Below are positions 16,160-25,228 of a DNA stretch of 64,000 nucleotides, in pieces. The position numbers and the translations under genes were made by a program. The stretch lies in the NCBI GenBank assembly GCA_965116665.1, contig OZ220709.1:1364001-1428000 (forward strand), read 5' to 3'. The notes under the pieces are model-generated. The model saw nothing but the letters and a program-made list of their open reading frames with translations. It had not been told where the DNA came from and searched no databases. This DNA comes from Aldehydirespirator sp965116665. GTDB taxonomy: Bacteria; Actinomycetota; Acidimicrobiia; Acidimicrobiales; Aldehydirespiratoraceae. Positions within the stretch are counted from its first letter, which is position 1; each line of letters begins with the position of its first letter.

Positions 16160-16672
16160 GCTAAGTGTTGCCACCAGTCGTCGAAGGTGCGTCGCGATCT
16201 CTGCTGCGCAGCGGCGCCGCGGGGGAACCACGCCAGCTCGCGGTCGCCGCCGGGCGGCTGCGAACCGGCAGTCGACACCGTCGAGGCCGGCATCGAGGAC
16301 CGCTGTGCCGATGGGCTGGCAGGTGCTGTGGGTATGCGGCTGCCGTCGGCGTTGTGTGGGTAGGTGTGGGGCAGCCCGAGAGATGCGAGTCCGTCATCGG
16401 AGTTTGCGTCAGCTGCCTGCCCGGCGGGCACGGTGACCTCAACTAGCACGGGCGCGGTCGCAGGGTCGAGATCCTCCGGGCCGTAGGCCAGCCCCACAAA
16501 GCGGCGCAACGTTGGCCCGGGCGGTCTCTTCGTCTCGGTTCAGGTACAGGCACTGCATCTGTGGCGGGTTCCAGCGCTGGCCCCGCGAGGCGGCATAGGA
16601 CGGGTCCAGCGGATCGTCCCATTCGAGTTCGACGACGCGGCAGTAGACGCCGGTGATCGCGACGGTCAGCAC
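16160..16672 (-). pseudogene. Frameshifted RES-domain toxin
   Basis: Pieces of a RES-domain protein lie in successive frames. The first frame gives VYCRVVELEWDDPLDPSY and RWNPPQMQCLYLNRDEE. Near 16510 the reading shifts to RRFVGLAYGPEDLDP and on to LGLPHTYP. Between about 16340 and 16265 a third frame reads STCQPIGTAVLDAGLDGVD, and then the second frame resumes with ELAWFPRG and FDDWWQ. RES toxins such as MbcT degrade NAD by phosphorolysis and pair with Xre/MbcA/ParS antitoxins, which is the gene immediately upstream. At least three indels are needed, so the toxin is dead unless these are assembly errors. The GTG start lies three bases after the antitoxin stop. Confidence 0.75.
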
Positions 16673-16675
16673 GGC

Positions 16676-17053
16676 TCAGGCGACGCCCGTGTAGTCGAAG
16701 CTGTCCTTGACGGATCGCAGCAGCCACTCATAGTCATCGTCGGCGATTACCTCGAGCATGCTGCGCCCGTCGTAGCCGTCGGCGCTGCGACGCACGACCA
16801 CCGCTGCGGTCCCGTCTCGAAGCCGGTAGCTGAGGATGTCCGCGATCTCTGCCAGAGCGCCGATCTTGGTGATGCGATCAGCGGGCGGCCCTGCCAGCAG
16901 CCACTTCTCGACGGCCTGGCGCTTCACGCCCATCAGCTCTGCGATGTCGCTGCTCGACAAGTCCAGCGTCGTCATAGCTCGACGCAGCGCAGAAGCGCTG
17001 CGAGCTGCGCTCAACGACGCTCTCCGAGAAACCGTCGCGCCTTCATCCATCAT
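16676..17053 (-). CDS. Xre/MbcA/ParS-type antitoxin
   Basis: A 125-residue protein. The N-terminal half is a helix-turn-helix (LSSSDIAELMGVKRQAVEKWL); the C-terminal half reads GRSMLEVIADDDYEWLLRSVKDSF, like the toxin-binding domain of Xre antitoxins that neutralise RES toxins. It lies three bases upstream of the broken RES gene on the same strand. Such antitoxins also repress their own promoter. The frame is intact, so the antitoxin may outlive its toxin. Two adjacent ATG codons are possible starts. It is divergent from the HNH-like gene, with 46 bases between them. Confidence 0.75.
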   Translation of the reverse strand: MMDEGATVSRRASLSAARSASALRRAMTTLDLSSSDIAELMGVKRQAVEKWLLAGPPADRITKIGALAEIADILSYRLRDGTAAVVVRRSADGYDGRSMLEVIADDDYEWLLRSVKDSFDYTGVA

Positions 17054-17085
17054 CTAGTGAATCCCATCGTGTCGTAGGGGCTCAG

Positions 17086-17091
17086 TATGGT
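17086..17091 (+). promoter_or_regulatory. Probable -10 element of a leaderless start
   Basis: TATGGT ends eight bases before the GTG at 17100, the same geometry as TATAGT before the GTG at 46464. Confidence 0.45.
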
Positions 17092-17099
17092 GCGCTTCG

Positions 17100-18098
17100 G
17101 TGGCTGAGCGGGCTGGCAGCGGTGCGTTGAAGCGGCGAAGAACCCGCAACCCGACGCGCCCCACGACGCCAACAGCCACGGGCCGGCCGGTTCGCGGGGA
17201 GCCTCGCCATGTCGCAGGGTTCGATGTCGCGGGCGCCCTCCAGCGAGGGCTGCCTGTTGATGAGCTCGCGAAGCTCAAGGCCCAGAGCCGCTATCTAGGT
17301 TCTTATGCATGGGAGCTGGGCCTGGACCCCCGTGATCTGTGCCCGTTGTGTGGGGAGATGTTCGGCGGGTGGTGCCTTCACGCTGATCATGTGATGCCTG
17401 AGCACTTCGGGGCGCTGTATCGCATCGACGGTGCGTGGCGGGCGGTGCGCGACGCCGAAGATATCCCAGCGGGTGCCGGGGTCTTCCACGCGGTGCAGTG
17501 CGCCGCCTACGCGCACGCGCCGTGCAACCTTCGAAAGGGCCGCACCGCCGATGTGTCTGCTTGGCGATTGACGGGGATGGCGCCGCTGATCGTGGCAGAA
17601 TCGGACGCGGGAGAGGCGGTGGCGGTCCCCGGTCCGGTGATCGTGGCCGCAGAGCCGCGAACCCCCGAGCAGCGAGCCGCTGAGGCTCTGGGCCTGCAGC
17701 ACGCCAAGACCGCCAGCGGCGGCGTGCGCGGACGGCGTCTCAGCATCGAGGAACGCAACCGCGAGGCCGAGCTGGCCCAGCAGGCCCTCGCCGCGCACCA
17801 ACAACGCCGTGTGAGCCAGCAGCGGGCATTGCCCGCACCCGATGCGACATGGGCCTTCTCACAACAACGCCGCAAGCTGGCGCGAGCTCGACGTCGAGGC
17901 GACCGGAACATCTTGTGCAACTTCACCGGACAGGACCGCCCGAAGTTGTGTGTCGGCAACGGGCCCCGGGAGTGCTGGTGCGCCAGAGTGCGCCCCGAGG
18001 CAGCAGACCGCCTCATCGCCGCGTTCGGAGCTGAGAAGGCGCTCGAGATACTCGTCGAGGACCCGCCCAGGCCAATGCAGGCCCTAGGAGACTGCTGA
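17100..18098 (+). CDS. HNH-like zinc-binding nuclease, 3' end cut by an IS
   Basis: The protein carries CPLCGEMFGGWCLHADHVMP followed, about 55 residues later, by HAPCNLRKG. This CxxC, DH, then N-x-RKG layout is that of HNH endonucleases. Further Cys residues (CNFTGQDRPKLCVGN, ECWC) lie near the C-terminus and may bind a second zinc. The C-terminal half is rich in charged helices (REAELAQQALAAHQQRR). The frame crosses the IS boundary at 18088 and stops four codons inside the IS, so the native C-terminus is missing or altered. The GTG start has TATGGT eight bases upstream and looks leaderless. Not part of a visible operon. Nuclease activity is inferred from the motif only. Confidence 0.6.
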   Translation: MAERAGSGALKRRRTRNPTRPTTPTATGRPVRGEPRHVAGFDVAGALQRGLPVDELAKLKAQSRYLGSYAWELGLDPRDLCPLCGEMFGGWCLHADHVMPEHFGALYRIDGAWRAVRDAEDIPAGAGVFHAVQCAAYAHAPCNLRKGRTADVSAWRLTGMAPLIVAESDAGEAVAVPGPVIVAAEPRTPEQRAAEALGLQHAKTASGGVRGRRLSIEERNREAELAQQALAAHQQRRVSQQRALPAPDATWAFSQQRRKLARARRRGDRNILCNFTGQDRPKLCVGNGPRECWCARVRPEAADRLIAAFGAEKALEILVEDPPRPMQALGDC

Positions 18099-19862
18099 GC
18101 AAGTCGCCTGTGGTGGTGACGGTGTAGCGGCGGGTGGGGGGTCGGTGTCGGTTGTGGTGTGCAGCCGGGCGGTGCCGGTTGGGGGCGCTGGGGGCCTCGG
18201 CGGGTTGTGTGGGGGCCCGGGTCGGGTGCTTTGGGGGGTTCGGCGGGTCCGTCGGGGTCTGGGGCGGGCCTCGGCGGGTCAGGCGATGGCCCAGTTGGTG
18301 CCGTTGTGGTGCAGGCCGAGGCTGGTGAGTCGTTTGAGGTTGACTGCGGCGGCGCGCAGGGTCAGCCAGTGGCGGTTCTTTCGGGTGCCTCTGTAGGGGC
18401 ACCTTCGGTTGTTGCGGACGAGCCAGGCGATGGTGCGCTCGGCCATGGGCCGGTGTGTGGTGTAGGCGCGCTGGAACTCGCTGGTTCGGGCCTGGGCTCG
18501 GGCTGCGGCGAGCAGGTCGTGGTGTGGGTGCAGCCGGATGGTGCGTCCGGCTGCAGCGGTGGTGCAGCGGGCCCGCACCGGGCAGCTGCGGCACCTGTTG
18601 CCGAAATGGGCGTGCCCTTTGGGGGTGAACGAGACGGTGACCCCGGCGGGGCAGGTGACTGTTCGGGCTTGGGCGTCGATGTCGAAGTCGTCGATGCTGT
18701 AGCCGCCTTCGACCGCGGTGCGCAGAGGCGGCGGCTTGATGACCGCTGTCATGTTGCGCTCTTCGAGACGGGCTCGCAGCGCTCCGGTGCCGTAGGCGCT
18801 GTCGGCGAGCACCACGGTGCCGGCAGGCTCGCCCGCCAGCAGCCCCGCGGCGGCGTCCGCGTCGGCGGCGTCGCCTGGCGTGAGGTCGACCGCGGTGACC
18901 AGCCCGGTGTCGGGCTCAGCACAGACGTGGGCCTTGTAGCCGTCGCGGTAGCTGTGGGCGCTCTTGTGGGCGTGGCGCGACTCGGGGTCCACCACCGACA
19001 CCACCCGCCCAGCAGCGACGCGACGTGCGATGCGCCACCGGCCCGGGCCGTCGCCGGGCTCGGTGTCTTGGCCCGCCACCAGCGCCAACAGCCCCAACGC
19101 GTCGGCCTGCGCGTCGTTGAGGTCGAGATCCTCGCAGGCGCCGATCAGCTCCAGAGCGTCATCGACCAACTCGCTCACCAGACGCTCCACATCGCCGGGG
19201 TCGTCCCAGTCCACCTCAGGCCCCGCAGCGGCGTCGAGGTTGTGCTCGCGAACCCACACCTCGCCCAGCTGCGGCACCAGCTTGCGCAGCTTGCGCATCT
19301 GCACCCGCAGCATCGTCACCGTGCCCTGGCGCGCCACCGCGTCATCCAGCACCGTGGAGTCCAGCACCCGGCGCTGCTTGCCCGACACCGCCCCCGTCAC
19401 CGCCACCAGCTCGCGCACCGCGTCGAAGACCCGGTCCGGGCGGTCTGAGGCCCGCAGCCGGTTCCGCCACAGCACCAGCACCGTCGGATGAAACGCCCCA
19501 TCGGTCAAAGCCAGCCCCGCCGCAGCCTTCCAGCGCACATCACAACGCAACCGCTCAACCGCCTCACGGTCAGAACAGCCCTCCAACGCCTGCAGAACCA
19601 GCACCACCGCCATCACCGAACCCGGCACCGACGGACGGCCCCGCCCCGACGCAAACAAGTCCCCGAACATCTCATCGGGAAACAACCTGTCACGATGCTG
19701 CGCCAACAACGCATACACCGAATCCGCCGCAACCAGATGCCCGCACACCGCCGCGGCGTCCAACAGCTCCCGATCCGGCTTCTCAATGCCCTGCATGACC
19801 GAAATCCTCCCACACCCCACCAACGATCGCGAGCACCCAACCCCGAATTATTCAGCAGTCTC
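18088..19862 (-). mobile_element. IS1182-family insertion sequence, copy 1
   Basis: A 1,775-bp element with inverted ends GAGACTGCTGA and TCAGCAGTCTC, flanked by CTAG at 18084-18087 and 19863-19866. CTAG is palindromic, so it can be read as a 4-bp target duplication. It contains one transposase gene. The copy at 40961-42735 has the same length, ends, encoded protein and shadow frames and lies in the opposite orientation. The left flank is the HNH-like gene and the right flank is the 3' cut end of the 19866-21441 gene. The flanks indicate that recombination between the two copies has exchanged neighbours (see findings). Confidence 0.92.
18279..19796 (-). CDS. IS1182-family transposase, copy 1
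   Basis: A DDE transposase of 505 residues. Its N-terminus resembles the DUF772 region (SVMAVVLVLQALEGCSDREAV). Catalytic candidates are Asp in RRVLDSTVLDD, Asp in VVLADSAYGTGAL and Glu in PMAERTIAWLV. A cysteine cluster, CRSCPVRARC, precedes the last block, as usual in this family. The ATG at 19794-19796 follows GGGAGG on the minus strand; a TTG nine codons earlier is less likely. The protein is the same as that of the second copy, so either transposition was recent or the copies have been homogenised. Confidence 0.92.
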   Translation of the reverse strand: MQGIEKPDRELLDAAAVCGHLVAADSVYALLAQHRDRLFPDEMFGDLFASGRGRPSVPGSVMAVVLVLQALEGCSDREAVERLRCDVRWKAAAGLALTDGAFHPTVLVLWRNRLRASDRPDRVFDAVRELVAVTGAVSGKQRRVLDSTVLDDAVARQGTVTMLRVQMRKLRKLVPQLGEVWVREHNLDAAAGPEVDWDDPGDVERLVSELVDDALELIGACEDLDLNDAQADALGLLALVAGQDTEPGDGPGRWRIARRVAAGRVVSVVDPESRHAHKSAHSYRDGYKAHVCAEPDTGLVTAVDLTPGDAADADAAAGLLAGEPAGTVVLADSAYGTGALRARLEERNMTAVIKPPPLRTAVEGGYSIDDFDIDAQARTVTCPAGVTVSFTPKGHAHFGNRCRSCPVRARCTTAAAGRTIRLHPHHDLLAAARAQARTSEFQRAYTTHRPMAERTIAWLVRNNRRCPYRGTRKNRHWLTLRAAAVNLKRLTSLGLHHNGTNWAIA

Positions 19863-19865
19863 CTA

Positions 19866-21441
19866 GGGCGTAGGCCTTCGCAGCCGCGAATAGCCGCAAC
19901 TGCCGATAGAGCTCGGCGATGACGAGGCATGCGAGAACGGATCCACGGACAGTGTCGCCGGACCACCAGTCAACTCTCGCCCGGTGCAGCTCCTCCAAAG
20001 CGTCAAGGAGGCGGCCCGCGTTCATGAGGGCCATCGCCCGGTCTCGGGCGCGCTCTGCGACCGCGCTGTTGCCTTCCCTGGTACCGATCTCGTCGTCGAC
20101 TAGATCCAGCAATCTCCGCCATTCGGCTTGCGTGCTCCACAGCGGCAACAGCAACTGGAGCATGTACGCGAGCGACTTCAAGGGGAACAGCGGTGTTTCT
20201 TCTAGCCCCTCTATCAGTTCGGTCCACGCGGACAAGGCGCGCGATGCGTCGCGGCACTTGAAGTCCGCAGGAAGCGAGAGCGTGGCGTCCAGCGGCGTCC
20301 ACGGCGGGGGGACTGGGTCGATGTCGCCGTAGGAGGGTCCGTCCGTCAGCTGATCGTCGCTCAGCGCAGGATGGAGCCCGAGATACCCGAGCGTCGAAAG
20401 CAAGCTCGCCCGTCTGTGGGGGGTCGCATCGGGGATGAGCTCCTCAATGCGGCTCGCGAGTTCGGTGTTCCAGTGATCGAGCTCGGTTGGGTGAATTGTC
20501 GTGACAGCGATCTGAGCTGCGCCGTGCGCATACATCAACAGATTGCCTGCATCCTCAAGACGCGCCGGGTCGCTCTCCTGTAGCGACTCATCGAGATACG
20601 AGCGTGCGACTTGATCGACAGGCCGCATGTCCCCGGTCCCACGTAGGGTGGCTACGACCAGTTCGTATCGCGCTCGTTGCCGGACGTGGTCCGACAATTC
20701 GGAGTTCGTCAACAGCTCGCGCATGTGCCCCAACCAGAAGGGAAGGTCGCTGCGAGCAGCTTCGCGAAACACTGCTTCGCGCAGCCCTGCCTTCAGATCC
20801 AAGAACGTGCCAAGGGTTGGATTCAACACGGGGTCATCGCGCCACGCGCTTCTGAGCTCGAGGTAACCGTCTGGGAGATCCCCATCGTCGGGTGGTGCGG
20901 CTGGTCGGACCTCGGCCGGCAACGAGAGGAAGCGCTCGGCTATCCAGAAGCCCTCAGGCAAAGCGAGCAGCTCGGTGATGGACTCAGCGTCGTGGAACTC
21001 CAGACGAACGTTGTGCTCTTCCTGAACCTCATCCTGGAGTCTGTGGCGTGCGCCTACGGGGACTGACGCCAGAGTGAAAGCACGGATCTCGTGAACCGGA
21101 TACCCCGAAGCGCAGACGGTCGCGACGTCGCTGCTGATCTTCGTAGGCACATCGTCGGCCTGGAGGGTGCAAATAAACGCGATAGGCCCCTCACGTACGA
21201 GTCCCAGAAACGCTCCATGTGGTCCGAGCTCTTCCCGCAAGTAGGTGCGAAACGTCTCAAAGTCGCGACCCTGGTCACCCCCTGCAGAGACCGGCCCCGT
21301 CGCCGGCAGGACATTCGAGCAGATGAACCGTTTGGTCAGGTGGCGGCACATCTGCTCAAACTCGTGATGAGCGTTCCGGGCAGGCAGATGCGACAGGGCG
21401 AACCTGACCTGCGTCGCGACTTCGACAGGGTCAGCAGGCAT
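19866..21441 (-). CDS. N-terminal half of a split nuclease-like/helical-repeat protein
   Basis: This frame begins at 21441 and reaches the IS at AAAKAYAL, then stops inside the IS end. Residues 1-150 resemble a PD-(D/E)XK nuclease-superfamily domain: HHEFEQMCRHL, then GGDQGRDFETF and IAFICTLQ. The rest is a long run of helices of TPR-like character. The missing second half lies at 42736-44247 beside the other IS copy: joining the two at a single CTAG gives KAYALAAATIAATS in frame. The paralogue at 44546-46342 reads exactly so through this junction. The intact protein would have had about 1,030 residues. A role as a nuclease effector with a helical sensor is inferred. In its present form the gene is broken. 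Confidence 0.75.
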
Positions 21442-21943
21442 CGCGACCCTTGCTATCCGAGATCCTGCCGGCTGAAGCCGTGCAGCGCCTTGTGGGATCC
21501 CGAGGCGCGACTTCCCGGTGCCGGTGCCTCAGCTTGCCGTCGGCGCCTTCCGTCACGTACTTCTCGCCGCTTGTGGTGGCCGGTGGTTCCGTCGCTGCAG
21601 CGCAGCAACCGTGCCTAATTCGTTAAGGCGCCGCTTGTCGGCGATGGTGAGTCCACCGCCATCTACTCTGCGCATACCGCTGACAGTACTGTGACCCTGC
21701 GACACGCTTAGCCCTCTGTGCACGGCTTTCGCACCGCAACCCTGCCCAACCTCGCCAACTTAGGTGCGTGTGCCCTGCGCGATAGTCGTCGACCCTTCTG
21801 CGGGCACGTGCCACTGGATCGGTAGCCCGGACTCGAACCCGGCCCTTCTGCTGTGTCGATCTGCCGGTGATCGACGCCTCGGGGGTCGCAATATACAGTG
21901 CGTGCATGGCTGCTCATGAGCTCCGCCGAGTCCAGCCCTTCTC
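21442..21943. other. Divergent intergenic region, about 500 bases
   Basis: No convincing gene was seen between the split gene (minus) and the RusA-like gene (plus). It contains a tRNA T-arm-like string at 21826-21842 without the rest of a cloverleaf, and an AT-rich ATATACAGT at 21891-21899 that could be a -10 for the downstream genes. Confidence 0.5.
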
Positions 21944-22414
21944 GTGTTGCCGGGGCCACTGTCGGACAGCGGGGCGATCCAAGTGGTGCCGGTGCTAGGC
22001 AGGTCTGGGGCCTCAGCGCTGGTCGACTTCGTCGTGCCGGGCACTCCGAAGTCCCAACAAGCGGACAACAAGAGCATCAAGCGGTGGCAACAGAAAGTGA
22101 AGGCCGCAGCGCCAGATCTACCCGAGTTCTTGACAGGTCCGCTGAGGGTGCGGATTGCCTTCTTCTTCAACGGCACCACTGATGTCGACACCGACAACAT
22201 CATCAAGCCGATACAGGACGCTCTTGAAGAGACCATCTACGAGAACGACAAAATCGTGGTCGATGTCTGCGCCCGCAAGATCGACCGGCAACGCCTCCCC
22301 GCCGTTGTGGGTGCTCCTACAGTGCTGTTAGCGGCTCTAGCCGAACCGGCCGGGAACTTCGTGTTTGTTCGGGTCGCGTCCGCTCAAAATGGACTCGGTC
22401 CGTCATGGCTATGA
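21944..22414 (+). CDS. RusA-like Holliday junction resolvase family protein
   Basis: A protein of up to 156 residues with the RusA pattern: FVVPGTPKSQQ near the N-terminus, then DVDTDNIIKPIQDALEE and YENDKIV. The acidic residues of the DxDN-x-x-K and ND segments bind metal in RusA and cut four-way junctions. RusA proteins are mostly phage-borne. The GTG at 21944 is the first start after an in-frame stop; a GTG further in would shorten the protein by about 13 residues. The 3' end overlaps the HEPN gene by 10 bases, so the two are co-translated. This pairing with a HEPN protein suggests an accessory rather than replication role, which is inference. Confidence 0.7.
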   Translation: MLPGPLSDSGAIQVVPVLGRSGASALVDFVVPGTPKSQQADNKSIKRWQQKVKAAAPDLPEFLTGPLRVRIAFFFNGTTDVDTDNIIKPIQDALEETIYENDKIVVDVCARKIDRQRLPAVVGAPTVLLAALAEPAGNFVFVRVASAQNGLGPSWL

Positions 22415-23268
22415 CATCACCCGAGCGTGACGCCGTTGAGCGCGCCAGGGCCGCGTATGTGGCTGACGGCTACACCGTCAGCGTCCAGGAACGGCTCGAG
22501 CCGCTCGGCGACTTCAGGGCCGACGCTGTGGCCCGTCGGGGGAATGAGACCGTGGTCATCGAGGTCTGCTCGGCTGGATTGGCTGACTGGGAACGTGAGA
22601 GGATTGCCCGTCTAGCCGAGAAGGTCACCACCCAAGACGGTTGGCGCGTCGACATCTTCACCTACGAGTCTGTCACTCGACGGCCCGTCCCCAAACGCGA
22701 CGATGTGGTTCGCCGCATCGAAGAGGCTCGCCGAGTGGCGGACCTGTCGATCGAGGCGGCAGTCATGTTGATCTGGTCCGCCGTTGAGGGTGCGCTGCTC
22801 CAGTTCTCCGGACGGCGCGGTCTTGGCTCTGCTCGTGCAGTGTCGCCGCGCGCTCTCATCCTGCAGCTCAACATCGATGGCATTCTCACCGACAGCCAGG
22901 CCGACGATCTGGATGATCTTGCCCTGATCCGTAACGACATAGCGCACGGAATGCGCTCAACTCTGCCAGATCAGCAGCGACTGGAAAGGCTGGCCGAACT
23001 CGCGCTAGCACTCGCGGCTTCCCATGACGATGTGGCCAGCGCCGAAGACATGATCGAGTGGTTCTTCACCAACTACGCCACACCGGAAGAAGCGGCGCTG
23101 TTCTACGACAAGGAGGAGGGCGACTACTTCTGGCTCGGGGCTGGTCCTCATGATCCAGCCGATGTCTTGCAGGATCAGTTCGACACAGCATCGGAATCCG
23201 ACATCGCCGAAGCCGTCACGGTGATCACCCGGCAAGGCTTCGATTGGGCTCGGCGCGATCATCTGTGA
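22405..23268 (+). CDS. Nuclease-like/HEPN fusion protein
   Basis: A 287-residue protein. Residues 1-90 look like a restriction-endonuclease fold (FRADAVARRGNETVVIEV) in which an Asp and a Glu are spaced as in PD-(D/E)XK proteins, but the usual Lys is not clear. Residues 100-210 are a HEPN-type helical domain with LIRNDIAHG, giving R176 and H181 as the R-x4-H motif. The C-terminal 70 residues are acidic. The ATG at 22405 lies inside the end of the RusA-like gene with a 10-base overlap. HEPN proteins in such places usually act as RNase toxins or as nucleotidyltransferase partners; no nucleotidyltransferase is adjacent. The HEPN call is fairly good. Confidence 0.65.
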   Translation: MAMTSPERDAVERARAAYVADGYTVSVQERLEPLGDFRADAVARRGNETVVIEVCSAGLADWERERIARLAEKVTTQDGWRVDIFTYESVTRRPVPKRDDVVRRIEEARRVADLSIEAAVMLIWSAVEGALLQFSGRRGLGSARAVSPRALILQLNIDGILTDSQADDLDDLALIRNDIAHGMRSTLPDQQRLERLAELALALAASHDDVASAEDMIEWFFTNYATPEEAALFYDKEEGDYFWLGAGPHDPADVLQDQFDTASESDIAEAVTVITRQGFDWARRDHL

Positions 23269-23525
23269 CCCAAGGCGACCCATCGCGACGGCCAAGCGGA
23301 TCATGACGAGAGCGGCTGCGCCCTACGAAGCCCGCCACGCGGCCTCGCCGGCGTGAAGCTCGCGCAGGCGCACACCACAACCCGACCAGTTCGGGCACAT
23401 CATGAACGTTCTAGCCGGTCGCCATCGCGCTCCGCCAAGAACCGCGCTGAACCAATCTGAACGGCCCTAATCCCCTTGGAGCGCTGGCTCACGGCCTCCC
23501 AGCCGTGTGTTGGATGGGATGTCGG
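23269..23525. other. Intergenic region between convergent genes
   Basis: About 257 bases with no recognised gene, repeat or strong hairpin. Confidence 0.4.
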
Positions 23526-24305
23526 TCAACGCGAGTTCCCAATATCTGCGGACGGGGTGTGGCCTCGCTCTGTGTTGTCAGTGGTCTGGCCGCTGTCGAG
23601 ACAGACTTCGGGACTGGTCGACGTGCCATCGCAGTGAGATGTTGGGGCCGACCACATCGACATCCATAGGCCGATCATGCCCAGCACCGCTCCTGCGGCG
23701 ATCCAGATGACGCCCGTGCCCAGGTGGGTCAGTCGTGCCGCGTTGGTGTCTACGCCCGTGGGAACATTCTCGGCGTAGTCGCGTGCCAAGAACCTGCGGA
23801 GCTCCCCCGGTTCGTTCGTGAGGTCAATAACGATGTCGGTCTGTTTGAACGGTGCCCTGTCTCCGATGAGTGCTCCCATTACGAGCGCACCCAGGAGCAT
23901 CATCCCGGAACCGGACAGCAGCAGGATGCAAGTGATCGTTCGCCAGGGCTGCTCGATGCCGTTGAGATCGTCTAGCGATGTGAGGAAGAAGACTGATGCC
24001 GCTACCCCCACGGTCAGCAGGACGCTTGCTCGGGTGGTGACGTACTGCAGCTCGCTGAACTGGCTGTCGAGTTGGCGCCGGCCTTCTTGTATGGCGAGAG
24101 TCTGGTCTTCTTCGTCCCAGGATTCGATGCCCTCGCCGATCTCGCCCGGATGGACCTTCTTGTGCCTGTAGATCTTGATCTTGTATCTGGTCAGCACCGC
24201 GATGACGAAGGACAGGTGGTGGTGGTTCCACCATCGGGTCTTGGGCTGCTTCTTGGGCGTTTCGGGTTCATCAGCGCTGGGGCCGGTGTCGAGGTCGCGG
24301 GTCAT
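23526..24305 (-). CDS. Membrane protein of a graspetide cluster
   Basis: A 259-residue protein with three probable membrane segments: VLLTVGVAASVFFLTSL, ILLLSGSGMMLLGALVMGAL and VIWIAAGAVLGMIGLWMSMW. A charged cytoplasmic N-terminus precedes the first. I do not recognise the family. Its start overlaps the stop of the ATP-grasp gene as ATGA, so it is the third gene of the precursor-ligase-membrane protein operon. A role in export of, or immunity to, the modified peptide is a reasonable inference, but there is no ABC-transporter or peptidase motif. The operon ends here; the next gene is convergent. Confidence 0.65.
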   Translation of the reverse strand: MTRDLDTGPSADEPETPKKQPKTRWWNHHHLSFVIAVLTRYKIKIYRHKKVHPGEIGEGIESWDEEDQTLAIQEGRRQLDSQFSELQYVTTRASVLLTVGVAASVFFLTSLDDLNGIEQPWRTITCILLLSGSGMMLLGALVMGALIGDRAPFKQTDIVIDLTNEPGELRRFLARDYAENVPTGVDTNAARLTHLGTGVIWIAAGAVLGMIGLWMSMWSAPTSHCDGTSTSPEVCLDSGQTTDNTERGHTPSADIGNSR

Positions 24306-25228
24306 GAGTGGCCGCTCAGAAAGCTCACGATGTGGTCGGTTATGGGATCAGCGACGTCTGGTGGCAGGAACATCCACTGACCGGCCGGGTTCAAGTCGAT
24401 GAACGTCGGCTCGCCCGTTACCGGCATCAGCCAGTCTTGGCTCGAGAATCCGACTCGCAACTCGGCGGCGAGTCGGGCGGCTTGGGCTTGGACCTGTTGC
24501 GATTCATGTCGGCGCCACGAATGGTGAGCGTCATCGGCGAGGCGCCAGTCCAGTGGCCAACAGTCGCCGTCGAGAACCGCTGTCGTGACGATGCTTCCGG
24601 CTGTGACCACCCGCAGGTGCTGGTGAACCTCGATTCGCTGCTGGGCGACGAACGGGGCAGACCCGAAGTCTCCGGTCGCCAGAAGATCTGTAGTCAGCGG
24701 AGTTGTGTGCACCGCCTGAGGTTCTCCCTGGGTGTTGACGAACGCGCCGGTTGCGAGGGGCTTGATGACCGCGTCGTCGCCCAGCGCTCGCTGTATCTCA
24801 GCGGGGTCCGAGGACACGATCGTCGCAGGCGTAGCGATCCCGAGCCGTCGCGCCGCCGTTAGCTGATGAATGCGGTCCTCGGCCGATTGCAGCGCGTCGA
24901 TGTCGGTAACCCAGTCGCGGTTGCCATGACGTGCGATGGACGCGATGAGGCGTACTCGTGCACGGAATGACACATCCGAGACCGACCCGACGCGATCACC
25001 GCTGCTCCATCGGCTCGGTGCCGCCCTTCGCAGCCAGGCGCGGCCCTCATCGGCGATCACCTCTCCGTCGATGACGAGTGCTTGCGGCGAGAACGAGTAG
25101 CTGACCTGCGCCAGCGAGTCAGCGTCGAACACCACAGGCTCGACACCGCGCTCTTGGAGCCGGTCGGCGACAGTGCGAAGATGGGCGTCCGACTCGTTGC
25201 CCACCAGCAGCGGGCGCTGACCCATCAC
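24302..25228 (-). CDS. ATP-grasp graspetide synthetase (MvdD/TgmB-like)
   Basis: A 308-residue ATP-grasp ligase of the kind that makes ester or amide side-chain crosslinks in graspetides. Seen are an N-terminal pre-ATP-grasp Rossmann part (LLVGNESDAHLRTV), the Lys strand DDAVIKPLATG, FVAQQRIEVHQHLRVV with the R-x-x-V pattern, and the metal-binding end TFIDLNPAGQWMFL. This Asp-Leu-Asn-Pro-x-Gly-Gln string is characteristic of the family. The GTG at 25226-25228 or the ATG at 25223-25225 starts the gene; the precursor stop lies within ATGTGATG, so translation is coupled. It lies directly behind a 66-residue precursor. Identification is strong; the ring pattern it makes is unknown. Confidence 0.88.
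   Translation of the reverse strand: MMGQRPLLVGNESDAHLRTVADRLQERGVEPVVFDADSLAQVSYSFSPQALVIDGEVIADEGRAWLRRAAPSRWSSGDRVGSVSDVSFRARVRLIASIARHGNRDWVTDIDALQSAEDRIHQLTAARRLGIATPATIVSSDPAEIQRALGDDAVIKPLATGAFVNTQGEPQAVHTTPLTTDLLATGDFGSAPFVAQQRIEVHQHLRVVTAGSIVTTAVLDGDCWPLDWRLADDAHHSWRRHESQQVQAQAARLAAELRVGFSSQDWLMPVTGEPTFIDLNPAGQWMFLPPDVADPITDHIVSFLSGHS

Noticed and set aside
21826..21842. T-arm-like string suggesting a tRNA
   Set aside because: The T stem has a G-G mismatch and no matching acceptor, D or anticodon arm could be found upstream.
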